Below are positions 9,634 to 18,240 of a stretch of DNA of 64,000 nt, piece after piece; the first letter of the stretch is position 1; the number at the start of each line of letters is the position of its first letter. The DNA comes from Ignavibacteriaceae bacterium (GTDB lineage Bacteria; Bacteroidota; Ignavibacteria; Ignavibacteriales; Ignavibacteriaceae), in contig JARLHC010000155.1 in assembly GCA_031292455.1 (NCBI GenBank), positions 1 through 64,000 of the forward strand. The letters run 5' to 3'. The notes under the pieces are model-generated. The model had not been told where the DNA came from and did not search any database. It worked only from the letters and a program-made list of their open reading frames with translations. Made by a program: the position numbers and the translations under genes.

Positions 9634-10965
9634 TTGAAAATATCTGTTATAGGCACAGGATACGTTGGACTTGTTTCCGGGACTTGCTTTGCTGAAACCG
9701 GAAATGAGGTTATTTGCGTGGATAATGATTCAGTCAAAGTTGCCAAAATGAAAGATGGGATAGTCCCAATTTATGAACCAGGACTAGAAATTCTTTTTGA
9801 AAGGAATATTAAATACGGACGGCTTTCCTTTACTACTGATCTTTACTATGCTATTAATAACTCGGAGATATTATTTTTATGCCTTCCAACTCCCCAGGGC
9901 GGTGATGGAAGTGCAGATTTGAAATATGTAATCGGGGTAGCTGAAGATCTAGGAAAGTTTTTCTTTGCTAACTCTGGAATAGGATTTAAAATTCTTGTTA
10001 ATAAAAGTACTGTCCCTATAGGTACTTCTGATAAGGTCAGGGCAGCTGTTAAGAAATTTGCTCCTGATTTTGAATTTGATGTGGCTTCAAATCCGGAGTT
10101 TCTTCGAGAAGGGATGGCAGTGGAAGATTTTATGAAACCAGAACGAGTAGTTGTCGGCACATCAAATGACAAAACTAAGACTATTATTGAAGAGCTTTAT
10201 GAACCATTCGTCCGATCTGGCAATCCTATCTATTTTATGGATGAAAAATCAGCGGAGATGACTAAATATGCTGCAAATTCATTCCTGGCCACTAAAATTA
10301 CCTTTATGAATGAAATTGCTAATCTGTGCGAAATAACCGGTGCCGATGTTGATAAAGTTAGAATTGGTGTTGGGTCTGATTCAAGGATAGGTAAAAGATT
10401 TCTATTCCCGGGAATAGGATATGGTGGGTCCTGCTTTCCTAAAGATGTGATGGCATTAATAAATATGTCTAATGAAAATAATTACGATTTTAAGATACTT
10501 AAATCAGTTGTTGAAGTTAATGAGATTCAAAGAACAAGATTTTTTGAAAAGATAAAACTTCATTATAACGGCAAAATCAAAGGGAAACATTTTGCTATGT
10601 GGGGGCTTGCATTTAAACCAAATACTGATGATGTAAGAGAAGCTCCGTCATTAAAAATTATTGACCTATTGTTGAAGGCCGGAGCTTCAGTAACTGTTTA
10701 TGACCCTGAAGCTATGGATAATATCAGTCTAATTTTTGATGGTAAAATTAAGTTTGCAAAAGGAACTTATAATGCTCTCGACAATGCAGATGCTCTTATT
10801 ATTGTTACTGAATGGAATGAATTCAGAAAACCTGATTTCAGCAGGATAAAAGCTTTGTTAAAAAAACCAGTTATTTTCGATGGCAGGAATTTATATGATA
10901 TTGAAAAAATGCAGGAACTTAAATTTTGTTATTATTCAATCGGTCGAAATATAATCAAAGGTTAA
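9634..10965 (+). CDS. ugd: UDP-glucose 6-dehydrogenase
   Basis: Oxidises UDP-glucose to UDP-glucuronate with two NAD+ for surface polysaccharide synthesis. At 443 residues it shows the Rossmann motif GTGYVGLV at the N-terminus, the catalytic cysteine segment GYGGSCFPKD, and the C-terminal UDP-binding half with GLAFKPNTDD. The frame is open from a TTG at 9628, but that codon abuts the AGGAG at 9623-9627. The TTG at 9634 has proper spacing and gives the canonical MKISVIGTGYVGL start, so it is preferred. A NusG paralogue follows 12 nt downstream. Confidence 0.95.
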   Translation: MKISVIGTGYVGLVSGTCFAETGNEVICVDNDSVKVAKMKDGIVPIYEPGLEILFERNIKYGRLSFTTDLYYAINNSEILFLCLPTPQGGDGSADLKYVIGVAEDLGKFFFANSGIGFKILVNKSTVPIGTSDKVRAAVKKFAPDFEFDVASNPEFLREGMAVEDFMKPERVVVGTSNDKTKTIIEELYEPFVRSGNPIYFMDEKSAEMTKYAANSFLATKITFMNEIANLCEITGADVDKVRIGVGSDSRIGKRFLFPGIGYGGSCFPKDVMALINMSNENNYDFKILKSVVEVNEIQRTRFFEKIKLHYNGKIKGKHFAMWGLAFKPNTDDVREAPSLKIIDLLLKAGASVTVYDPEAMDNISLIFDGKIKFAKGTYNALDNADALIIVTEWNEFRKPDFSRIKALLKKPVIFDGRNLYDIEKMQELKFCYYSIGRNIIKG

Positions 10966-10977
10966 TTTTTACTTGCT

Positions 10978-11514
10978 ATGTCAGATGAAAATAAAAAAAT
11001 AGAAGATCCTTTTCAAAAGTATTGGTTTGCGCTTTATACCAGGTCCCGAAGTGAATTTAAAGCTGCAGAACAGCTGCTAGCTTTAGATGTTCAGTTTTAC
11101 CTTCCGACCGTCATTAAATGGAAAAAATGGAGCGATAGAAGGAAAAAAATACAGGAACCAATTCTTAAAGGATATATCTTTATTTTTGCAAACGAAAAGG
11201 AGAGAAAATTGTCACTTGAACAAGCGGCTATTGTAAGATGCGTATTTGATCACGGGCGTCCTGCCAAAATACCCGAGTGGCAGTTAGATAATCTTAAAAA
11301 AATGCTTTCAAATGAATCCGAATTTCTGATTCAGGACGGATTGGTTCCGGGAGTTAAAGTCAAAATTAAAGAAGGACCGTTTAAAGGTATAATCGGCGTG
11401 GTTCATGAAAGTGATAATGGAAAAACAATTGCGGTCTCAATTGACCTTCTTAGACGTTCTGTGATCGCTCATCTCCCCAAAGAAAGTATTTTTGAAGTTG
11501 TAAAAGAAATATAA
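10978..11514 (+). CDS. Specialised NusG-family antiterminator (UpxY/RfaH-like)
   Basis: A 178-residue protein with an N-terminal NGN domain (WFALYTRSRSEFKAAEQL, then IKEPILKGY-type core seen as IQEPILKGYIFIF) and a C-terminal KOW domain (VPGVKVKIKEGPFKGIIGVV). Housekeeping NusG is normally next to secE and rplK, which are absent here, so this is a paralogue of the RfaH/UpxY/LoaP class. Those proteins promote read-through of long polysaccharide or biosynthetic operons. It sits right after ugd, consistent with a polysaccharide role, but no long operon follows inside the window. Confidence 0.88.
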   Translation: MSDENKKIEDPFQKYWFALYTRSRSEFKAAEQLLALDVQFYLPTVIKWKKWSDRRKKIQEPILKGYIFIFANEKERKLSLEQAAIVRCVFDHGRPAKIPEWQLDNLKKMLSNESEFLIQDGLVPGVKVKIKEGPFKGIIGVVHESDNGKTIAVSIDLLRRSVIAHLPKESIFEVVKEI

Positions 11515-11540
11515 TTCACTTCTATTAAAGGAATGGGTTT

Positions 11541-12497
11541 ATGCTTAATCAAACCGATCTTAATTTGTTAAAAAAAGGAGACTTTTTAAATCACTTCCTC
11601 TTATTGAAAAAGAGTGAAATAAAACTTACTAAATCCGGAAAGCAATATCTTTATTTGGAACTTGCAGATAGAACTCTGTCATTAAGCTCTAATCTATGGG
11701 AAAATTTTTCAGAGATTTATTCAAACATCAAACCCGGTGATGTTGTTAAAGTTACCGGATCAATGGATGAATATCTTGGAACTCCTCAAATTAAAATAAC
11801 GACATTAACTTCTTTGGACCCGGGTGAAAATATTTCTCCTACCGACTTTCTTGCTAAATCGAAGAGAAATATTGTTGAGATGAAAAAGGAATTATTGGCC
11901 AGAATTCAATTGATTAAAAACTCAAAATTAAAAACTCTCATGGACCAATTCTTTTATGATAAAGAACTGGAGAAATTCGTTTCCGCTCCGGCAGGGAAAT
12001 ATTGGCATCATCCCTACCTGCATGGACTACTGGAACATTCCCTTGAACTTATCCGGATATGCGATCTTATGTGTGATATTCATCCCGAAATAAACAGGGA
12101 CCTCGTTATTTGCGGTGCCTTGATGCATGATTATGGTAAAACAGAAGAGCTTAGTTTTGATTCCTCATTTGATTATACTACCAGGGGCAAGTTGATCGGT
12201 CATATAGTAATTTCAGCTATGATGATAAATGAAGGATGTAAAAAAATCCCTGATTTCCCTGATGAACTCAGGGATTGTCTGCTCCATGTTGTATTGAGTC
12301 ATCAGGGGAAACTTGAGTTTGCCTCTCCTGTTATTCCCAAAACTCTTGAAGCTATTACATTATATCAGGCAGATGAGTTGAGTGCGAAGGTTAATGCTTA
12401 TAAAACAGCTCTTGGTGATCTAAAGGAAAAAGGGAAGTGGACTAAATATTTACCACTTGCTTCTACTGATCTTTTTAATCATGGTATCCTGGAATAA
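11541..12497 (+). CDS. YhaM-type 3'-5' exoribonuclease (OB-fold plus HD domain)
   Basis: 318 residues, close to the roughly 315 of Bacillus YhaM. An N-terminal OB-fold nucleic-acid domain covers about residues 15-95 and a metal-dependent HD domain follows, with HHPYLHGLLEHS, the LMHDYGKTEEL metal motif and HVVLSHQGKLEF. The ATG is preceded by AAAGGA with 8-nt spacing. Members degrade RNA and single-stranded DNA in the cytoplasm. Assignment to the family is firm; the physiological substrate is not shown here. Confidence 0.88.
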   Translation: MLNQTDLNLLKKGDFLNHFLLLKKSEIKLTKSGKQYLYLELADRTLSLSSNLWENFSEIYSNIKPGDVVKVTGSMDEYLGTPQIKITTLTSLDPGENISPTDFLAKSKRNIVEMKKELLARIQLIKNSKLKTLMDQFFYDKELEKFVSAPAGKYWHHPYLHGLLEHSLELIRICDLMCDIHPEINRDLVICGALMHDYGKTEELSFDSSFDYTTRGKLIGHIVISAMMINEGCKKIPDFPDELRDCLLHVVLSHQGKLEFASPVIPKTLEAITLYQADELSAKVNAYKTALGDLKEKGKWTKYLPLASTDLFNHGILE

Positions 12498-12527
12498 GAG
12501 GTAAAATAAAAATATTTTTATTACCAT

Positions 12528-13256
12528 ATGTTGGAACTTAATAATTCGGATATAGAAAAGATTAAATCATCTTCCCATATAGTCTTTTTTACAGGTGCAG
12601 GTATGTCTGCTGAAAGTGGGATAGCCACTTTTAGGGGAAAAGACGGCATATGGACTAAATTCAAACCTGAAGAGTTAGCAAACTTTAATGCATTTATTCA
12701 AAACCCCCATATGGTATGGGAATGGTATAGTTACCGACGCAATATAGTTAGGAATGCAATCCCGAATCCGGGACATATAGCAATAGCAGATTTTCAAAAT
12801 TATTTTCCTAAAGTAACTGTAATAACTCAAAATATTGATAATCTTCATAAAAGAGCAGGGAGTAGAGAAGTTTTTGAGCTACATGGGAATATTGAAAGAA
12901 ATTATTGTATAAAGTGTAAAACCTTTTACAATAATATTGGTGATAGTATGGAATTGCCAAAATGTAAATGTGGCGGATTAATTAGGCCAGATGTAGTGTG
13001 GTTTGGCGAATATCTTCCGGAAGATCAGTTTAATCGATCAGAAATTGCTACATCAGAGTGTGATATCTTCTTCGTAGTTGGTACCTCTGCGGTTGTATAT
13101 CCGGCTGCATCTCTTATTTATACGGCAAAGCACACGGGGGCATTTATTATTGAAATAAATATCGAAGAGACCGAAATCAGCTCATTTGCCAATAAATGTT
13201 TTATAGGACAAGCTGGTAAGATCCTTCCTCAAATTCTTGAAAAAGTGAAGGATTAA
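12528..13256 (+). CDS. cobB: NAD-dependent sirtuin deacylase (SIRT5/CobB class)
   Basis: 242 residues with every sirtuin hallmark: GAGMSAESGIATFRG for NAD binding, TQNIDNLH, the catalytic histidine H119 in FELHGN, and a zinc ribbon with C127, C130, C146 and C148. Residues Y67 and R70 in WYSYRR match the Tyr/Arg pair that lets class III sirtuins bind succinyl- or malonyl-lysine, so desuccinylation as well as deacetylation is likely. It ends the plus-strand run and converges on the MarR gene with a 15-nt gap. Confidence 0.93.
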   Translation: MLELNNSDIEKIKSSSHIVFFTGAGMSAESGIATFRGKDGIWTKFKPEELANFNAFIQNPHMVWEWYSYRRNIVRNAIPNPGHIAIADFQNYFPKVTVITQNIDNLHKRAGSREVFELHGNIERNYCIKCKTFYNNIGDSMELPKCKCGGLIRPDVVWFGEYLPEDQFNRSEIATSECDIFFVVGTSAVVYPAASLIYTAKHTGAFIIEINIEETEISSFANKCFIGQAGKILPQILEKVKD

Positions 13257-13271
13257 CCAGCTTTTCATTAG

Positions 13272-13733
13272 TTATTTTTTAGAAGCACCCGAAGGTAATC
13301 CAATAACTTTGCAGAGGCGCTGCAATTCAACCTGATCACTCTTCGAAAGTTTTTGCATCTCTTCGATAACTGCTTTTAAGTATCCGGGAAAAACTTTCTG
13401 AAATAAACTTTTTCCTTGTTTGGTCAGATGGATAGTAAAATATCTTCTATCCTGTTCTCTTCTTTCTCTCTCAACCAATTTCCTTTTCTCAAGATTATCG
13501 ATTACAAGGGTTATATTACCCCCTGTTTTCAACAGCTTATTTCCAAGATCTTTTTGGAACAAAGGCCCAATGTGATATAAGGCATCAAGGATGGCGTATT
13601 GGCTTTCGGTTAGATTTGATTTGACCAGAGATGCATTTACTCTGGAAATTGTCGATTCAGCTGCTCTTACTAACTTTATAAAAGCGTTAAGAGCGGTCAT
13701 CTCTTTTTCGGTTCCTTTATAACGGGTTCCCAT
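13272..13733 (-). CDS. MarR-family transcriptional regulator
   Basis: A 153-residue winged-helix repressor. The recognition helix region reads LGNKLLKTGGNITLVIDNLEKR, and the wing has the family signature REQDRRYFTIHLT. Helices at each end should form the dimer interface. It is divergent from the rpiB-tal-pgi operon with a 249-nt AT-rich spacer that contains a perfect palindrome close to its own start, suggesting autoregulation. Ligand unknown. Confidence 0.9.
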   Translation of the reverse strand: MGTRYKGTEKEMTALNAFIKLVRAAESTISRVNASLVKSNLTESQYAILDALYHIGPLFQKDLGNKLLKTGGNITLVIDNLEKRKLVERERREQDRRYFTIHLTKQGKSLFQKVFPGYLKAVIEEMQKLSKSDQVELQRLCKVIGLPSGASKK

Positions 13734-13782
13734 ATTTGTTATTCTGCTTTTGTTTATAGAAGGTTAATTAATAAATAATTTA

Positions 13783-13795
13783 ATAAGTCACTTAT
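13783..13795. promoter_or_regulatory. Palindrome, candidate MarR operator
   Basis: ATAAGT-C-ACTTAT is a perfect 6-bp inverted repeat with a single central base, about 50 bp upstream of the marR start in the divergent spacer. The related halves TTAATAAGT (13780-13788) and ACTTATTAA (13887-13895) bracket the spacer. MarR proteins bind short AT-rich palindromes near their own genes, but the spacer is AT-rich enough for chance. Confidence 0.35.
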
Positions 13796-13982
13796 AAAGT
13801 TCTAAAATATAATCAATAAATTTGTTAACCGAATCACTTTTTATCCTTTTTTTTATTTATTAATAAAATTTAATATTCAATAAATAACTTATTAATTACA
13901 CAGGGGGGATAATTTAGTGAAATTTTTGACTAAATCTCAAGTAAAAATTTATTAATTTTATAGTTTAAATATTGAGGAAAAT

Positions 13983-14432
13983 TTGAAAATATCAATTGCT
14001 TGTGATCATGGCGGGTATGAATTAAAACTCTTTATTATCAAATGGTTAAAAGAGAATAACCATAGCATTATAGATCTTGGCAATGAAGTATATAATATTA
14101 ATGATGATTATCCAGATTTTTCCGAAAAGATAGCACGCCATGTTGTTTCCGGAAATTCTGATAAAGGTATAGTGATTTGCGGCAGCGGAGTTGGTGCTTG
14201 TATTGCTGCAAATAAAATCAAAGGAGCCAGGGCTTCAGTGTGTCATGATACTTATTCTGCCAGGCAGGGGGTCGAACATGATAATATGAATATCCTATGC
14301 CTTGGCGCACGGATAATAGGTGTGGAATTGGCGAAAGAATTGGTTGTGGCTTTTCTAAACGCAACATTTATCAATGAATTTAGGTATAATAAAAGATTAG
14401 AAAAAATAAATATATTGGAAAATAAAAAATAG
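13983..14432 (+). CDS. rpiB: Ribose-5-phosphate isomerase B
   Basis: Interconverts ribose 5-phosphate and ribulose 5-phosphate. 149 residues, the normal RpiB size, with ACDHGGYELK at the N-terminus, the phosphate loop CGSGVGACIAANK, the active-site region CHDTYSARQG and CLGARIIG. The start is a TTG giving MKISIACDHGG. First gene of a pentose-phosphate operon, with transaldolase starting 8 nt after its stop. Confidence 0.95.
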   Translation: MKISIACDHGGYELKLFIIKWLKENNHSIIDLGNEVYNINDDYPDFSEKIARHVVSGNSDKGIVICGSGVGACIAANKIKGARASVCHDTYSARQGVEHDNMNILCLGARIIGVELAKELVVAFLNATFINEFRYNKRLEKINILENKK

Positions 14433-14440
14433 GAGTATTT

Positions 14441-15547
14441 GTGAATAACCGTTTTAAAGAATTAGAGCAAATCGGACAGAGTGTTTGGCTTGATAATATC
14501 AGCAGAGATATACTTAATAACAAAGAATTACAGAAACTAATCGAAGAAGTTGGACTTAAGGGAGTTACAAGTAATCCGACCATTTTTCAAAAAGCTATTG
14601 GCAGCGGATCCGCTTATGATGCTCAAATTGAACGATTGATGTCAATGAACAATTCATTATCTACCGATGGCCTCTTTGAGGATTTAGCAGTAAAGGATAT
14701 TCAGGATGCGGCAGATGTTTTATTACCAGTGCACAAAAAATCTGATGGAATTGATGGATTTGTTAGTATAGAAGTATCCCCGTTTCTGGCTTATAACACA
14801 GAAGGGACAATAATTGAAGCAAGACGTTTAAATAAAATGGTTAATCGTCCCAATGTTATGATTAAAATACCGGCCACTCAGGAAGGCATTCCAGCTATAA
14901 AACAAATGATATCTGAAGGTGTATGTATAAATGTTACACTTATATTTTCACAACGGATATATGAACAAGTTGTTGAAGCATATATTTCGGGACTGGAAGA
15001 ACGGAGTAAAAAGAACCTGCCGTTAAAAAATACCCTGTCGGTTGCCAGTTTCTTCATTAGTCGTATTGATACTGCTGTCGATAGGGCGTTAGATAAAATT
15101 GGTAATAATCAATTAAAAGGTAAAACCGCCATAGCCAATGCTAAATTGGTTTATGAAAAGAGTAAGGAAATTTTCACCACCGATAGATTTAAAAAATTAC
15201 AGAGCAAAGGTGCAAGAATACAAAGACTTTTGTGGGCCAGTACAAGTACTAAGAATCCATCATATCCAGAGACAATTTATATCGATGAATTGGTTGGTAA
15301 GGATACTATTAACACCATGCCACCGGCAACTATTGAAGCATTTAAAACAAAGGGAAAAGTTTATAATGCCATCGAAGATAAAGTTGATCAAGCAAGAACG
15401 CAGATGCAATCCCTGAAAGAAATCAATATAGACTTCTCAGAAATTACTAACAAACTCACGATTGATGGTGTAGAATCCTTTGCCCAGTCCTTCCGTGATT
15501 TGTTATCAACTATTGCAAACAAAAAAATGGTTGAAAATGCAAAGTAA
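14441..15547 (+). CDS. tal: Transaldolase
   Basis: Transfers dihydroxyacetone units between sugar phosphates via a Schiff-base lysine. 368 residues of the TalB/long-transaldolase type: GVTSNPTIFQKAI near the N-terminus, the barrel strand IEVSPFLAYNTEGTI, and the lysine strand NVMIKIPATQEGIPA. Its GTG start has AGGAG five bases upstream. Its stop lies inside the next gene, overlapping pgi by 11 nt. In many bacteria these two enzymes are one fused protein; here they sit in different frames just after an A7 run at 15521-15527. Confidence 0.93.
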   Translation: MNNRFKELEQIGQSVWLDNISRDILNNKELQKLIEEVGLKGVTSNPTIFQKAIGSGSAYDAQIERLMSMNNSLSTDGLFEDLAVKDIQDAADVLLPVHKKSDGIDGFVSIEVSPFLAYNTEGTIIEARRLNKMVNRPNVMIKIPATQEGIPAIKQMISEGVCINVTLIFSQRIYEQVVEAYISGLEERSKKNLPLKNTLSVASFFISRIDTAVDRALDKIGNNQLKGKTAIANAKLVYEKSKEIFTTDRFKKLQSKGARIQRLLWASTSTKNPSYPETIYIDELVGKDTINTMPPATIEAFKTKGKVYNAIEDKVDQARTQMQSLKEINIDFSEITNKLTIDGVESFAQSFRDLLSTIANKKMVENAK

Positions 15548-17225
15548 GGGGGAGGAGATATTTGCTTCTGAGGAGATCCTTTTAGCTGTTGAAACCCGTT
15601 TACAGTCCTGGAAAAAATTAAATATCAGCACTAGATTATGGAAAAAGGATCCGACTCTCTGGAAACAAAAACCCGAGGAGAACATTGAATTATCCAATCG
15701 GTTAGGCTGGCTGGATCTCCCGTACTCAATGAAGGATCACATTAATGATTTATTTAGTTTTGCTGATGAGATCAAAGGAGGATATGATCATATTGTCCTG
15801 CTAGGCATGGGGGGAAGCAGTCTTGCACCTGAAGTCTTTTATAAAACTTTTAGGAACAGTAATGGATTCCCAGATCTTACTGTTTTGGACAGCACTCACC
15901 CCATTTCTGTTAGAAAAATACTTGATTATTTTAATCTTGGAAGAACTCTGTTTATCGTTTCAAGTAAGTCAGGTGGTACTACTGAAACGATGTCATTCTT
16001 CTATACATTTTATAATGCTGTATCAAAATCAGATAAGGATCCTGGTAAACATTTTGTTGCTATTACCGATAATGGGTCAGGTTTGCATCGCCTTGCCAGT
16101 GAGAAGGGATTCAGAAAAACATTTATTACTTCAGAAGAAGTTGGTGGCAGATATTCTGCATTAACTTATTTTGGTCTCGTTCCTGCTTCTTTAATAGGAA
16201 TTGATATTAAACCTCTTCTGGAAAGAGCTTTCATTATGGAAAAAGAATGTGGTAAAAATGCCGATCCTTTTTTAAGTGAAGGTTTCAGGTTGGGTGCACT
16301 GCTGGGGGAATTTAATTTAATGAACAAAGATAAAGTTACATTCTTTGTCTCTCCTAGAATATCATCGTTTCCATCATGGATTGAGCAACTGATTGCTGAG
16401 AGTACTGGTAAAGAAGGGAAGGGAATTGTTCCGATTGCTTTTGAACAAGCCGGGAATATTGATGTCTACAATGACGATAGGATCTTTGTTTACCTCAGAT
16501 TAAAAGAAGATGATAACTCTCAGAATGACATTATTATTGAAAAATTAAAGGATGCTTCATTCCCGGTAGTAATTATTCATCTAGATGATCTCTATGATCT
16601 GGGAAAAGAAATTTACAGGTGGGAAATAGCCACCGCAATGGCGGGGTCAGTCATGCAAATAAATCCTTTTGATCAGCCTAATGTTCAGTTGGCTAAAACT
16701 TTAGCAAATGAAAGTATGGAGGAGTATAAAAAGTCAGGCAAACTTCCTTCAGAAAGGCCTAAAATAATTCAGAATAATATTTCTTTAGTGGGGAATTTCT
16801 CATCATCTGATCTAAGAAATACCTTCCTCGAATTCGTTTCCCAAGCGGCGATAGGGAATTATATTGCAATAATGGCATTTATGCCTTATTCTGATGCTGT
16901 TGAAGCTTCAATTGATAAACTTAAGGTTGCTTTAAGAGATAGATTTCATGTACCTGTTACATCTGGTTACGGACCTCGATTTTTACATTCAACGGGGCAG
17001 CTTCATAAAGGCGATGGTAATAGAGGACTGTTTCTGCAGTTTACATCCGATCCTATAAATGATCTTGATGTATTCGGGAAAGGATATTCTTTTGGTACTC
17101 TGATTGCGGCTCAGGCTCAGGGTGATTTAAAAGCACTTAGAAATAACGGCAGAAAAGTTATAAGTATTCATTTATCCGGTGATCTCAAAGAACAAATTGA
17201 TTATTTTTCTTCCTTACTAATTTAG
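15537..17225 (+). CDS. pgi: Glucose-6-phosphate isomerase (split from, or fused to, transaldolase)
   Basis: Interconverts glucose 6-phosphate and fructose 6-phosphate. Two SIS domains are visible, with LLGMGGSSLAPEVF and SSKSGGTTET in the first. The C-terminal half has GYGPRFLHSTGQLHKGD, typical of the isomerase part of bifunctional Tal-Pgi proteins. The frame is open from 15480, but the first methionine compatible with a separate gene is at 15537 (562 residues), inside the end of tal. No Shine-Dalgarno sequence precedes it, so expression may depend on coupling to tal or on frameshifting. Confidence 0.87.
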   Translation: MQSKGEEIFASEEILLAVETRLQSWKKLNISTRLWKKDPTLWKQKPEENIELSNRLGWLDLPYSMKDHINDLFSFADEIKGGYDHIVLLGMGGSSLAPEVFYKTFRNSNGFPDLTVLDSTHPISVRKILDYFNLGRTLFIVSSKSGGTTETMSFFYTFYNAVSKSDKDPGKHFVAITDNGSGLHRLASEKGFRKTFITSEEVGGRYSALTYFGLVPASLIGIDIKPLLERAFIMEKECGKNADPFLSEGFRLGALLGEFNLMNKDKVTFFVSPRISSFPSWIEQLIAESTGKEGKGIVPIAFEQAGNIDVYNDDRIFVYLRLKEDDNSQNDIIIEKLKDASFPVVIIHLDDLYDLGKEIYRWEIATAMAGSVMQINPFDQPNVQLAKTLANESMEEYKKSGKLPSERPKIIQNNISLVGNFSSSDLRNTFLEFVSQAAIGNYIAIMAFMPYSDAVEASIDKLKVALRDRFHVPVTSGYGPRFLHSTGQLHKGDGNRGLFLQFTSDPINDLDVFGKGYSFGTLIAAQAQGDLKALRNNGRKVISIHLSGDLKEQIDYFSSLLI

Positions 17226-17282
17226 TTTTACCTCACCTTATAAAAAAAGGAGGAGTGTCCAAACTTTTTAAAAATAGAAGTT

Positions 17283-18230
17283 ATGAAAATAAGCAGGAAA
17301 ACTTTTTTATCTCGCAGTCTTAAATTGACTATCGGATCGTTATTATTTCTCCCATTATTAAAATTTGGAGAAACAGCAGCCAAGAATAAAATTAAAATAG
17401 AAAACTCTCCTGATACTTCGCAATGGAATAAAAAGGATTTGAATATAGCCTGGATTGGGCATTCTACTATTTTAATGAATTTATTCGGTACCATTATTAT
17501 TACTGACCCCGTTCTATTTGAGAAAATAGGTGTCAATTTTCTTGGCTTTACGATTGGTCAAAGCAGATATTCTGAACCTGCTCTTGAAATAAATAAATTT
17601 CCACGGCCCGATTTAATCTTACTATCCCATGCTCATTTTGACCATATGGATTATAGTACTTTATCCCATTTTACTAATAAGTATCCAGGACAGATAGATT
17701 GTATTACTGCATATAATACTTCCGATGTTATTGCTGATTTGAATTGGAAGTCATTAAAAGAAATGGATTGGGGTGAAGAATATTCTCTTAAAGATCTGAA
17801 ATTAAGGGCAATAGAAGTTAAACATTTCGGCTGGCGTTATCCGTTCGAAAGAGACCGCTCCAGAGGGTATTTTAAAAATGGCAGAAGTTATAATGCATAT
17901 TTAATAGAGAAAAACGGGAAGAAGGTGGTATTCGGTGGGGATACTGCAATGACCGGCGAGTTTATTTCATACGATGGAGTTGACGTTGCCATTATGCCTA
18001 TCGGAGCGTATAACCCCTGGAGAAAAAATCACTGCAACCCCGAAGAAGCTCTTAAGATGGCATCTGATGAATTAAAAGCAAAATTTTTTATTCCAATACA
18101 TTGTTGTACATTTAAACAGGGATTGGAGCCTGTCGATGAACCCCTGAAATGGCTTAAAAATTCAGTCAAAAGCTATAATATAAAATTGGGATTGCAGAAA
18201 ATAGGTGAAACATTTACATTAACGGCTTAA
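17283..18230 (+). CDS. MBL-fold metallo-hydrolase with N-terminal signal (NAPE-PLD/UlaG-like)
   Basis: 315 residues. The N-terminus has a basic start and a hydrophobic stretch (about residues 12-25), most likely an export signal, though the usual twin-arginine motif is not clear. The metallo-beta-lactamase fold is shown by HSTILMN, the metal motif HAHFDHMD, and the later FGGDTAMTG and PIHCCTF. The NAPE-hydrolysing phospholipase D branch is the closest resemblance, by motif layout. The substrate is unknown. It is flanked by pgi upstream and a convergent glycosyltransferase. Confidence 0.85.
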   Translation: MKISRKTFLSRSLKLTIGSLLFLPLLKFGETAAKNKIKIENSPDTSQWNKKDLNIAWIGHSTILMNLFGTIIITDPVLFEKIGVNFLGFTIGQSRYSEPALEINKFPRPDLILLSHAHFDHMDYSTLSHFTNKYPGQIDCITAYNTSDVIADLNWKSLKEMDWGEEYSLKDLKLRAIEVKHFGWRYPFERDRSRGYFKNGRSYNAYLIEKNGKKVVFGGDTAMTGEFISYDGVDVAIMPIGAYNPWRKNHCNPEEALKMASDELKAKFFIPIHCCTFKQGLEPVDEPLKWLKNSVKSYNIKLGLQKIGETFTLTA

Positions 18231-18240
18231 ATAATGTCAA

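Noticed and set aside
15480-15536. Extended start of pgi at 15480
   Set aside because: The extra residues lie deep inside tal in another frame and have no family similarity except in the hypothetical fusion read-through; the start at 15537 is preferred.
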